64,000 bases of DNA from DASSSY01 sp035708205. Its GTDB lineage: Bacteria > Bacteroidota > Bacteroidia > Chitinophagales > Chitinophagaceae. Both the position numbers and the translations under genes were made by a program. The DNA lies in the NCBI GenBank assembly GCA_035708205.1, contig DASSSY010000006.1, forward strand, positions 496,001 to 560,000. The letters run 5' to 3'. Each line of letters starts with the position of its first letter. Within the stretch, counting starts at the first letter, position 1. Positions 32,764 through 40,828 of this stretch are shown here, piece by piece. The notes under the pieces are model-generated. The model worked only from the letters and a program-made list of their open reading frames with translations. It did no database searches and was not told the origin of the DNA.

Positions 32764-33468
32764 TCACTTTGATATAAAATAATTTCTGACGTCTTCGATG
32801 ATATTTTCCGCAGCGGGAAACCCGGCGGTAATGACCGGATTATCCGTGAATTCCCGGATGGCTTTTTCAGTTGTTTTGCCCACGGAAAATAATATCGTTT
32901 TCGTATCGGTTTTATTGACTGAAAAAAAACTTTCTGCCGCACTGGGACTAAAAAACAAAATGCCGTCGTAGGATTGATTTATTTTTTTCGGGGAGAATAT
33001 TGTTTCATAAACAACCACTTCCTTCAAATCCATGTTATTTTTTAAAAAAGCCTTTGGTATAGTGTTAAGGTGCTTATTGCCGCAAAAGAAGACGCAGGTA
33101 TTTAGCGGTTTGTCCGCCATGATCCTGGGAATTAACTCAGCGGCATTCGGTGCTGCCGCTATAATGCTCTCTTCGCTGAAATGTTTTAATAATGCCGTTT
33201 TGGTGCTACCCGAAAGGCAAAATATGGTCCATTGCGGCTGGCGATCAATATGAGCGCATGCGGCTTCTACGGCGTTAGGGCTTGTGAATAGCGCGGTAAT
33301 TTGTTGGCCGGCATAAAATTTTATTTGTTCAATGGCCCGGGGGTTTTCGATGGGGTGGGTGTTGATAAAGCCGGTGCAATCTATCCGTATATTGTCCGCC
33401 GCCGCCTGTTCGATAAGCCGCTCGTCAATCAGCCTGGTGCTTAATATTTTAATGAATCTTTCCTGCAT
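32764..33468 (-). CDS. hemD: uroporphyrinogen-III synthase
   Basis: 234 residues of the sequence-divergent HemD fold: two Rossmann-like halves with FTSPNAVEAACAHI and FFSPSAAESFF in the matching positions, and VGKTTEKAIREF near the C-terminus. It cyclises hydroxymethylbilane with ring-D inversion. HemD conservation is low, but position between hemC and hemE (gaps of 30 and 42 nt) makes the call secure. Confidence 0.9.
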   Translation of the reverse strand: MQERFIKILSTRLIDERLIEQAAADNIRIDCTGFINTHPIENPRAIEQIKFYAGQQITALFTSPNAVEAACAHIDRQPQWTIFCLSGSTKTALLKHFSEESIIAAAPNAAELIPRIMADKPLNTCVFFCGNKHLNTIPKAFLKNNMDLKEVVVYETIFSPKKINQSYDGILFFSPSAAESFFSVNKTDTKTILFSVGKTTEKAIREFTDNPVITAGFPAAENIIEDVRNYFISK

Positions 33469-33498
33469 TGAATGATTCCGTTACCGGGATAAATATTA

Positions 33499-34431
33499 TT
33501 AAATATTCCTGATGGCCTTTACGATCGTATCCGCGCCGTTTTTTAAAAGCTCTTTTGCCGCCAGGGTGCCCGTATCAGTTGCCTCTGAAACAGGTATTAC
33601 TTTTTCAATGTCCATCTTTTCTTTCCCGTTCGGGGAAACAATATTGCCCTTAAAAAACAGCTTATCCCCTTTGACTTCCGCCAACGCGCTGATAGGCGTG
33701 GAGCAGCCACCTAAAAGGGTTTTCAGGAAATCCCTTTCGATCCTGGCACATAGATCGGTCAGCTCATCATTCAGCCGGCAAGCGGAGGCGAGAGTATTTT
33801 TATCTTTCTCGCGGCAAACCACCATGATCGCGCCCTGTGCCGGCGCCGGCAGCATCCACCTGATATCTTCGTATTGCGCCGGTAATAAATTTATCCGTTC
33901 CAGGCCGGCTTTGGCCATAATGATGCCGTCCCAGTCGCTTTCCGATAACTTCCGCAAGCGGGTCTGCACGTTGCCCCTGAGATTTTCAAAGGCTGTTCCG
34001 GGAAAATGATGCAGCCATTGCGCTTTGCGGCGAACAGAGCCGGTAGCGATATGAAAAGCAGGGGTCTTATCCGTTCCGTTAACCGCTCGAACATCCGGCT
34101 TATTAGGATTTGGAATAAAAATATCCTGAACGGAGGCTCTTTTTAATACCGCCGCGGGAACAATGCCCTGCGCGAGCTGAGTGGGTACGTCCTTCATGGA
34201 ATGCACCGCGATATCAATCTTACCGCTGAGCAGATAGGCATCCAGTGCCTTGGTAAAAACCCCTTCCACACCCATGGCGTAAAGCGGCGTTACCAGATCC
34301 AGGTCTCCCTCACTTTTTACGGGTACCAGCTCAGATTGTATGCCTTGCTCAGCCAGCAGCTGTTGTACGTTCTCAGCCTGCCATAGGGCGAGCCGGCTGT
34401 CGCGGGTGCCGATTTTTATTATTTGTTTCAA
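33499..34431 (-). CDS. hemC: porphobilinogen deaminase (hydroxymethylbilane synthase)
   Basis: 310 residues from a TTG start (34431), which gives the canonical KQIIKIGTRDSRLALWQA N-terminus and the normal length; an ATG at 34509 would overlap hemA by 58 nt. The dipyrromethane cofactor cysteine is in LLGGCSTPISA. It polymerises four porphobilinogens. It starts 20 nt after hemA, so hemA-C-D-E is one operon. Confidence 0.95.
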   Translation of the reverse strand: MKQIIKIGTRDSRLALWQAENVQQLLAEQGIQSELVPVKSEGDLDLVTPLYAMGVEGVFTKALDAYLLSGKIDIAVHSMKDVPTQLAQGIVPAAVLKRASVQDIFIPNPNKPDVRAVNGTDKTPAFHIATGSVRRKAQWLHHFPGTAFENLRGNVQTRLRKLSESDWDGIIMAKAGLERINLLPAQYEDIRWMLPAPAQGAIMVVCREKDKNTLASACRLNDELTDLCARIERDFLKTLLGGCSTPISALAEVKGDKLFFKGNIVSPNGKEKMDIEKVIPVSEATDTGTLAAKELLKNGADTIVKAIRNI

Positions 34432-34451
34432 GATACCTGTTTTTTGTCCCG

Positions 34452-35681
34452 TTAGCGCGCTTCCGAAACTTCCGTTATATAACCGTTGAGGGCTTCGATG
34501 TAATAGCATCCCGAAGGGCGGCCCTCTTTACGCATTTTTGCGGCCATATCGTTGATCACTTTTTGCATCAGCTCATTATCATCGGCTTCTTCGGCATCGG
34601 TCAGGTCGTGATTTAATGTGGAAAGCTTTTCCTTAACGGCTTTGAGCACAGGGACGTTGCGCCGCATCAGGTACCATTCCGCAAACTGATGGATGTAGTG
34701 TGTAATAAAGGCTTTAGCCGCCGGGATTTCAGCCGCTCTTAATTGCAATGTCCGGTCGTTGATCCGGCTGAGGTCATCCACGTTGGCCAGCGTAATATTT
34801 TCCATAAGGCCCAGGGCCGGGTCAATATTGTTGGGAACGGACAAGTCGATTAAAATCTTTTGTGCCTTACCCGGGATATCTTTTTCTGCCAGTACCGGGA
34901 TGGCGGCATTGGTGGCGACAATGATGACTTCGGATTGTTGAACGGCCTGCTTAAGCTGATCAAAAGGCTTGACCGACGCTTTTTCACCCAGCTCCTTTGC
35001 AAGGGTAATGGCTTTCTCTTCTGTCCGGTTGATGAGGGTAATGGAACAGCCCGGGAAAGAGGTTAAAAGGTTTTTACAGGCATTTCTGCCGATTTTACCC
35101 AAGCCAATGACCAGGATGTTGGCCTGGTTGGCCGGTTGCATTTGTTCCTGTAAAAATAAAACGGCGGCATAGGCTACCGAAACGGTTCCCGAGCTTAAGT
35201 GGGTTTTGGAACGTATAGCCCGGCAGGATTGTAAGACATTCTTGAATAAGCGGTCGGTAAAAATGCCGATGCAGCCGTATCCTTCGGAAAAGGCAATCGC
35301 CCGTTTGATCTGACCTACAATTTCATAATCCCCTAAAATTTGGGAGTCCAGCCCGGCGGCAACGTTAAAGATATGCGCGATCGCCTGCCTGCCGCTTTTG
35401 CGGTAGGCATGCTCCAGGAAATAATGATCGGTGCCGGAAGTGTGACGGCAGATCAGATCCTCCAGCTGCTCTATTTTTGACACGCAGCCGTAAATTTCCG
35501 TTCTGTTGCAGGTGGAAAGGACAAATATTTCTCTGATATTCTCCCTGGTCGCTTCTCTTAAAATCGCCTCATATTGCTCATCCTGAACCGCATATTTCCC
35601 TCTCAGGGAAGTGTCCGCATTTTTATAATTGATACCGACAACACAAAAATCTTCTATTGAACTGGTTTCTGATGACAGCAT
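34452..35681 (-). CDS. hemA: glutamyl-tRNA reductase
   Basis: 409 residues. The active-site cysteine is in LSTCNRTEIYG; the NADPH-binding region is VIGLGKIGRNACKNL. First committed enzyme of the C5 haem route. The start at 35681 is preferred to an ATG at 35711 because the -7 promoter element (35709-35716) overlaps the latter. The N-terminus MLSSETSSIEDFCVVGINYKN (part) matches the family after a short extension. It heads hemA-C-D-E. Confidence 0.95.
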   Translation of the reverse strand: MLSSETSSIEDFCVVGINYKNADTSLRGKYAVQDEQYEAILREATRENIREIFVLSTCNRTEIYGCVSKIEQLEDLICRHTSGTDHYFLEHAYRKSGRQAIAHIFNVAAGLDSQILGDYEIVGQIKRAIAFSEGYGCIGIFTDRLFKNVLQSCRAIRSKTHLSSGTVSVAYAAVLFLQEQMQPANQANILVIGLGKIGRNACKNLLTSFPGCSITLINRTEEKAITLAKELGEKASVKPFDQLKQAVQQSEVIIVATNAAIPVLAEKDIPGKAQKILIDLSVPNNIDPALGLMENITLANVDDLSRINDRTLQLRAAEIPAAKAFITHYIHQFAEWYLMRRNVPVLKAVKEKLSTLNHDLTDAEEADDNELMQKVINDMAAKMRKEGRPSGCYYIEALNGYITEVSEAR

Positions 35682-35708
35682 GGTATTCCGTGTAGTAAAT
35701 TTCGTCCG

Positions 35709-35716
35709 CAAAGGTA
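35709..35716 (-). promoter_or_regulatory. -7 element of the hemA operon
   Basis: TACCTTTG on the minus strand, 27 nt before the hemA start. No good -33 element; a palindrome at 35742-35753 lies in that position. Confidence 0.55.
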
Positions 35717-35741
35717 GCGCTGAAAAATTAAGATTTCATTT

Positions 35742-35753
35742 GTGACCTGTCAC
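35742..35753. promoter_or_regulatory. candidate operator GTGAC-N2-GTCAC
   Basis: A perfect 5-bp dyad, GTGACCTGTCAC, centred about 35 nt upstream of the hemA -7 element, in place of a -33 box. This fits an activator or repressor site; CRP-FNR type sites have N4-N6 spacing here. Confidence 0.35.
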
Positions 35754-35950
35754 GAAAATGTCATTTTACCGGTGCCCGGGTATTCCTATTTTTTTGAGAT
35801 CCTTGCTTGGCCGGGTGTTTCGCCAATCTGCCACAGGTCCTTTATTAAAAATGGCCGGTATTTCCAGGAGGCCTCATTTCCTGGAATAAAATTGACATTG
35901 AAATATTGATTAAAATGTAAATAGATGGTAACCGGGCCGTGGGGCGTTTT

Positions 35951-35981
35951 TTTGAGCATTGGCTATTAACGCTTACCTTTG
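35951..35981 (+). promoter_or_regulatory. promoter of the E1 fusion gene
   Basis: TTTG at 35951-35954, 19-bp spacer, TACCTTTG at 35974-35981. Canonical pair, giving a leader of ~40 nt. Confidence 0.8.
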
Positions 35982-36024
35982 TAGCCAAATTTGCTCAGGA
36001 AAATAAATAGAAAACCATTATCTT

Positions 36025-38409
36025 ATGGATGCTCCCAAACATATATCTGCCAATGAAAAACTGTCTTTTGAAGAGTTGAAAGCCGAAGTGCTGAAGGACT
36101 ATGAACTGGCTGTTGCCAGCCGTGAAGCCAGCCTGATCGGCCGTCGTGAAGTGCTGACCGGGAAAGCTAAGTTCGGCATTTTCGGAGATGGCAAAGAATT
36201 GGCGCAGATCGCTTTGGCCAAATGCTTCCGGCCGGGAGATATTCGTTCCGGCTATTACCGGGACCAGACCCTGATGTTTGCGACCGGGATGAGCAATATT
36301 GATGAGTTTTTTGCCCAGCTATACGCTAACCCTTCCACGATTGAAGAACCGGCTTCCGCCGGTCGCATGATGAATGGTCATTACGGCACCCGTTGGCTGG
36401 ATGATGAAGGCAACTGGAAAAATTTAATGGCCCAGCCCAATTCCACCAGCGATGTCTCACCGACTTCCGGTCAAATGGTACGTTCTTTGGGGGTCGCCTT
36501 TGCGTCAAAGCTGTTCCGCAATTCGGAGGGTCTGAAAAAAGGTTTTGAAAATTTCACTAATAATGGCAGCGAGGTGAGCTTTGTCACCATTGGCGATGCT
36601 TCTACCAGCGAGGGCCCTTTCTGGGAAACCTTAAACGCTGCTGGGGTGCTCCAGGTGCCTTTGGCCGTTTGCGTATGGGATGACGGCTACGGAATTTCCG
36701 TTCCGCGGGCCTACCAGACCACAAAAAGCTCTATTTCAGAAGCGGCGGCCGGCTTTCAATATGACGAAAAGCTGGGTAGCGGGCTGGAGATTTACAAAGT
36801 TAAGGGTTGGGATTACGCCTCCTTGGTCAGCACCTTTGAAAAAGGCATTGCGCGTATCCGGGAAACGCATATCCCGGCACTGTTCCATGTCCAGGAAGTT
36901 ACCCAGCCACAGGGGCATTCCACTTCCGGGTCGCATGAGCGTTATAAGAGTAAGGAGCGCCTGGAATGGGAAAGAGAAATGGATTGTATCCGCCAGTTGA
37001 GGATATTTATTACCGAAAATGCCATTGCCTCCGAAGAAGAGCTGGATGCTCTTGAAGAGAAAGCTAAAGATACGGCCCGTTCGGCGAAACAGCGCGCCTG
37101 GGAATCTTTTTTAGCGCCCATAAAGGCGCAAATAGAAAAAGTGAACGAGCTGGCATCGCCTTTAGCGGCGGCTAACCCGGCGGTTGCCCCGGTCCTGGAC
37201 GACCTGAATAAGCTTAAAGAGCCTATTAGGAAAGATATAATGCGCGGTATAGGTAAAATGCTTGCCCTGACCGAAGGGCAGGCCGGTAGCGGGCCCTTAC
37301 GGGAATATTACCATCAGTTACAAGCCGATGCTGCCGATAAATTCAGCTCTCATTTGTATTCCCAATCCGCACAGGCGGTTGGCAATATTCCTGAAGTAAA
37401 GGCTGAATACAGTGATGCGGGAGCGATCCGAAACGGCTTTGAAATTCTGAATGCCTTTTTTGATCATACCCTGGCCACTAACCCGGCTGTCTTTGCCTTT
37501 GGAGAAGACGTGGGGAAAATTGGCGATGTCAACCAGGGTTTTGCCGGCCTGCAGGAAAAATTTGGTAAGCTTCGCGTAAGCGATACCGGTATCCGGGAAA
37601 ATACCATTATCGGTCAGGCTATCGGTATGGCTTTACGCGGCCTTCGGCCGATAGCCGAAATTCAATATCTGGATTACCTGCTCTTTGGCCTTCAGCCCCT
37701 GAGCGATGATGTGGCCACCTTACAATATCGTACTAAAGGCGGTCAGAAATGCCCGCTCATTATCCGCACCCGAGGCCACCGGCTGGAGGGTATCTGGCAT
37801 AGCGGTTCACCAATGGCGTTGATCATCAATGCCTTGCGTGGTGTAAATATCCTTGTGCCCAGAAATATGGTCCAGGCAGTTGGTATGTACAACACTTTGT
37901 TGAAGAGCGATGAGCCGGGCCTGGTGATTGAATGCCTGAACGGCTATCGCCTGAAAGAGAAAATGCCCGACAATTTATTTGAATTTACCCAGCCTTTCGG
38001 CATTCCCGAAGTTTTGCAGGAAGGCGAAGATATTACCATTGTTTCTTACGGCTCAACATTGAGGGTCATCCAGGAAGCTATTGATTTGTATTTAACGCCG
38101 AAAGGCATTTCCTGTGAATTGATCGATGTGCAAACCTTGTTGCCGTTTGATACAGGACATAAAATCGTGAAATCGTTGAAAAAGACCAACCGGATCGTAT
38201 TCGTGGATGAGGATGTGCCGGGAGGGGCAACGGCTTATATGTTCCAGCAGGTTATGGAATTGCAGGGCGGCTATCGCTGGCTGGATGTCGCGCCCAGGAC
38301 CATTACGGCCCAGGCTCACCGGCCGGCTTATGCCACCGACGGCGACTACTTTTCCAAGCCTAATGCGGAAAGCATAGCCGCGGTTATTGAAGATATGATG
38401 GCGGAATAA
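36025..38409 (+). CDS. 2-oxoacid dehydrogenase E1, alpha-beta fusion
   Basis: 794 residues. The N-terminal half is an E1-alpha (GDASTSEGPFWETLNAAGV is the TPP-binding GDG-like motif in part; YGISVPRAYQTTKSS follows), and from ~480 an E1-beta begins (NPAVFAFGEDVGKIGDVNQGFAGLQ in part; ending PTDGDYFSKPN). It decarboxylates pyruvate or branched-chain 2-oxoacids for the E2 lipoyl core. The fused form is common in Bacteroidota. The GDAST variant lacks the usual GDGA, but the pattern is family-like. The substrate (pyruvate versus branched-chain) is unsettled. A strong terminator follows. Confidence 0.9.
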   Translation: MDAPKHISANEKLSFEELKAEVLKDYELAVASREASLIGRREVLTGKAKFGIFGDGKELAQIALAKCFRPGDIRSGYYRDQTLMFATGMSNIDEFFAQLYANPSTIEEPASAGRMMNGHYGTRWLDDEGNWKNLMAQPNSTSDVSPTSGQMVRSLGVAFASKLFRNSEGLKKGFENFTNNGSEVSFVTIGDASTSEGPFWETLNAAGVLQVPLAVCVWDDGYGISVPRAYQTTKSSISEAAAGFQYDEKLGSGLEIYKVKGWDYASLVSTFEKGIARIRETHIPALFHVQEVTQPQGHSTSGSHERYKSKERLEWEREMDCIRQLRIFITENAIASEEELDALEEKAKDTARSAKQRAWESFLAPIKAQIEKVNELASPLAAANPAVAPVLDDLNKLKEPIRKDIMRGIGKMLALTEGQAGSGPLREYYHQLQADAADKFSSHLYSQSAQAVGNIPEVKAEYSDAGAIRNGFEILNAFFDHTLATNPAVFAFGEDVGKIGDVNQGFAGLQEKFGKLRVSDTGIRENTIIGQAIGMALRGLRPIAEIQYLDYLLFGLQPLSDDVATLQYRTKGGQKCPLIIRTRGHRLEGIWHSGSPMALIINALRGVNILVPRNMVQAVGMYNTLLKSDEPGLVIECLNGYRLKEKMPDNLFEFTQPFGIPEVLQEGEDITIVSYGSTLRVIQEAIDLYLTPKGISCELIDVQTLLPFDTGHKIVKSLKKTNRIVFVDEDVPGGATAYMFQQVMELQGGYRWLDVAPRTITAQAHRPAYATDGDYFSKPNAESIAAVIEDMMAE

Positions 38410-38432
38410 TTAATATTCCGGCTAACGAGGTT

Positions 38433-38465
38433 AAAACCGGCCGGAGCATTTCCCGGCCGGTTTTT
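38433..38465 (+). terminator. terminator of the E1 fusion gene
   Basis: AAAACCGGCCGG / CCGGCCGGTTTTT with an 8-nt loop. Confidence 0.85.
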
Positions 38466-38962
38466 GTTATGCCCTGTTGCCGCACGTCCCGGGTATTATA
38501 CCGTTTGGATGTTTATTGGACGCAATGACTTTATTTTTATCACTTTATCGAAAATCAGCCCTTTCGGCCAGTGCCCTCAACAACCGGGATATCTGAGGAC
38601 AACGACTACCGTGATGCCCTGTAATTGTCAAAATGATCTTGTTTTCTGAAGTGGAGCATAAATTCTGGACTTTTCATAATAAAAGAAAATAGGGTTCGCC
38701 ATTAATGTTCAGATACCGCCCGGAATGAAATTTCTCTTTAGTTTTCTAAATACAGGCGCCCGCCCGGCCGTACAGGCCGGCATTTGGGATGAACTATATC
38801 AAAACCGCAGAAAGCGCCGTCTTCAAAGCTTGCTTTACCGGCGGGTGCATTTACAATGTAATCCTGAGCTCAATAAGGATTCCGGGCTTATTAATCATCC
38901 GTAATACTCATCCCTTTATTACCTCATCACTTTACCACCTTATCACTTAATTTTATTTTTTG
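38466..38962. other. gene-poor region after E1
   Basis: About 500 bases without a credible gene. Short open frames only. A low-complexity run (ATCACTTTACC/TTATCACTT, ~38905-38950) precedes a promoter-like TATCTTTG. Confidence 0.45.
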
Positions 38963-38970
38963 TATCTTTG
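38963..38970 (+). promoter_or_regulatory. -7 element upstream of the GNAT gene
   Basis: TATCTTTG, implying a ~230-nt leader before the GNAT start. Confidence 0.45.
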
Positions 38971-39199
38971 CAAAGCTTCTTTTGAGGCTTTTTCCGGTTT
39001 TTGTCGTCGATCAGACGTTTATTTTCATTTACCTAAGTTTCCGGACATACCATTCTATGTGAGGAATGGTTTCTCAAAAAACAATTTTCCTGAATAATCC
39101 CGGCGTATCCTTGTACGCCTTTCCTACCATTGGAACGGGAGGAGCTTTCAGGGCATCAATGTTAACCGGCCCTTTTCATTTCGGGCAAAAAGTATTTTT
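38971..39199 (+). promoter_or_regulatory. structured 5' leader with three hairpins
   Basis: Three hairpins lie in series: CGTC/GACG (39005-39017), CCATTC/GAATGG (39050-39069) and GGCGTA/TACGCC (39102-39119). No known riboswitch consensus is recognised. If the promoter at 38963 is real, this is an unusually long leader for this window. Confidence 0.35.
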
Positions 39200-39649
39200 A
39201 TGGACATCAAATGCTTCAACAAGCAAAACCTGCCTCAATCGGGGGAAAGGGACGCCATTGCTCAGTTTTTATTTAAACACCTGGAGGCGTACGGCGATCC
39301 CGTTAATGATATCAAAAGCTGTATGCGATATGCTCTGTCCGAGAACGGCAAACCGGGCGGTTTTATCTTAGCCGGCTATGAAAGCGAAAGCGGTCAGTTG
39401 GCCAGCGCTGTCGTTGTCAACGAAACCGGCATGGGCGGCTTCATTCCTGAAAATATCCTGGTTTATATTGCTACTCACCGGGATTTCAGAGGTAAGGGCA
39501 TCGGCGGCAAAATGATGCGGGAAGCCCTGCGGACGGCCCAAGGGGATGTTGCCCTGCACGTTGAGCCGGATAATCCCGCCAGGAGATTATATGAGCAATT
39601 GGGGTTTACCAATAAATATCTTGAAATGCGTTATAAAAAGGAGCAATAA
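39200..39649 (+). CDS. GNAT family N-acetyltransferase
   Basis: 149 residues with the acetyl-CoA loop motif A, LVYIATHRDFRGKGIGGKMM (RGKGIGG), and a C-terminal ARRLYEQLGF. Its stop overlaps the racemase start by one base (TAATG type), so the two are translationally coupled. Target amine unknown; neighbourhood suggests a D-amino acid or ornithine derivative. Length is typical for single-domain GNATs. Confidence 0.88.
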   Translation: MDIKCFNKQNLPQSGERDAIAQFLFKHLEAYGDPVNDIKSCMRYALSENGKPGGFILAGYESESGQLASAVVVNETGMGGFIPENILVYIATHRDFRGKGIGGKMMREALRTAQGDVALHVEPDNPARRLYEQLGFTNKYLEMRYKKEQ

Positions 39650-40779
39650 TGGCGTTCATCACTTTAAATACGCAAAAGCTGCGGGATAATTATCAATATC
39701 TCGACAGGCTTTTTAATGACCATAATATTGAATGGTCTGTTGTCTCAAAATTGCTATGCGGCAACAGGTTATATCTTGAAGAGCTTTTAAAATTACCGGT
39801 TCGGCAGGTTTGTGATTCCAGGATATCCAACCTGAAGACCATCAAATCCATCCGCCCGGATATCGAAACCGTGTATATCAAGCCGCCGGCAAAGAGAAGC
39901 ATAAGAAGCATTGTGACCTACGCGGATACCAGCTTCAATACCGAATTCGACACGATCAAGCGCCTTTCCGAAGCTGCCAAGGCCGCCGGAAAGGTCCATA
40001 AGATCGTGATCATGATTGAGCTGGGGGAGCTTAGGGAAGGCGTTATGCGGGAAGAGTTCATTGATTTTTATGAAAGTGTTTTTAAGCTTCCCAATATCAA
40101 AGTGGCTGGTATTGGCACTAACCTGACCTGCATGTACGGCATATTGCCCAACCATGACAAGCTTATTCAGCTCAGCCTTTACAAGCAACTGGTGGAGGCA
40201 AAGTTCAACCGGAAGATTCCTTATGTCTCCGGCGGAGCCTCCGTAACGATCCCTTTAATAGCGCACAGGCTTTTGCCTGAAGCCGTTAATCATTTTCGTG
40301 TAGGCGAAACGCTTTACCTGGGTACCGATGTTTACCACAACAGGCCCTTTGACAATATGCACAATGACGTCTTTAAATTATTTGCGGAAGTTATTGAGCT
40401 GAATGAAAAGCCGGTTGTTCCCCAGGGTGAGTTCGGCTATAATCTTAACGGGGAAAAGGCAAGTTTTGATGAAAGCTTATCCGGCGAAACCTCGCAACGG
40501 GCCATTGTTGATGTCGGGCTTTTAGATATTGAAGAGGCCCATATCCAACCCCGGAATCCTGATATTAAAATTGTGGGCGCCAGTTCGGATATGATCGTCC
40601 TGGACCTGAAAGACAATCGTGAAAAAGTCAAAGTGGGCGATTTAATTGAATTTCACATGGATTATATGGGCGTGTTGCGCGTTATGAATTCAAGCTACGT
40701 TGAAAAAAGGATTGAATATGCTGCTTCGGAGAACCAGGCCCGGTTGGTTAAGCAAGCCTCTTTCAAGCCAATGCCCTGA
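39649..40779 (+). CDS. alanine/ornithine racemase-like PLP protein
   Basis: 376 residues of the alanine-racemase fold (PLP barrel). The lysine that binds PLP is probably in SVVSKLLCGN. Later features (DLREGVMREEF-like, GIGTNLTCMYG, VSGGASVTIPLI, FRVGETLYLG, KIVGASSDMIVLD) match the ornithine racemase/YhfX-like branch better than catabolic or biosynthetic alanine racemases. It overlaps the GNAT gene by one base. Substrate is inferred from family only; lysine or ornithine are candidates. Confidence 0.82.
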   Translation: MAFITLNTQKLRDNYQYLDRLFNDHNIEWSVVSKLLCGNRLYLEELLKLPVRQVCDSRISNLKTIKSIRPDIETVYIKPPAKRSIRSIVTYADTSFNTEFDTIKRLSEAAKAAGKVHKIVIMIELGELREGVMREEFIDFYESVFKLPNIKVAGIGTNLTCMYGILPNHDKLIQLSLYKQLVEAKFNRKIPYVSGGASVTIPLIAHRLLPEAVNHFRVGETLYLGTDVYHNRPFDNMHNDVFKLFAEVIELNEKPVVPQGEFGYNLNGEKASFDESLSGETSQRAIVDVGLLDIEEAHIQPRNPDIKIVGASSDMIVLDLKDNREKVKVGDLIEFHMDYMGVLRVMNSSYVEKRIEYAASENQARLVKQASFKPMP

Positions 40780-40801
40780 GGCAAAAGCGTTCGATTTCCT
40801 G

Positions 40802-40809
40802 TAACTTTG
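40802..40809 (+). promoter_or_regulatory. -7 element of the FAD oxidase gene
   Basis: TAACTTTG, 19 nt before ATG. Confidence 0.45.
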
Positions 40810-40828
40810 GCTATAGAAAAGACCCATT

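Noticed and set aside
38905..38950. Repeat-like run ATCACTTTACC/TTATCACTT, considered as a CRISPR or satellite
   Set aside because: Only a few imperfect short units without spacers of constant length; simple sequence.
38971..39199. Lysine riboswitch ahead of the GNAT-racemase pair
   Set aside because: Hairpins are present but the conserved lysine-riboswitch core elements are absent.
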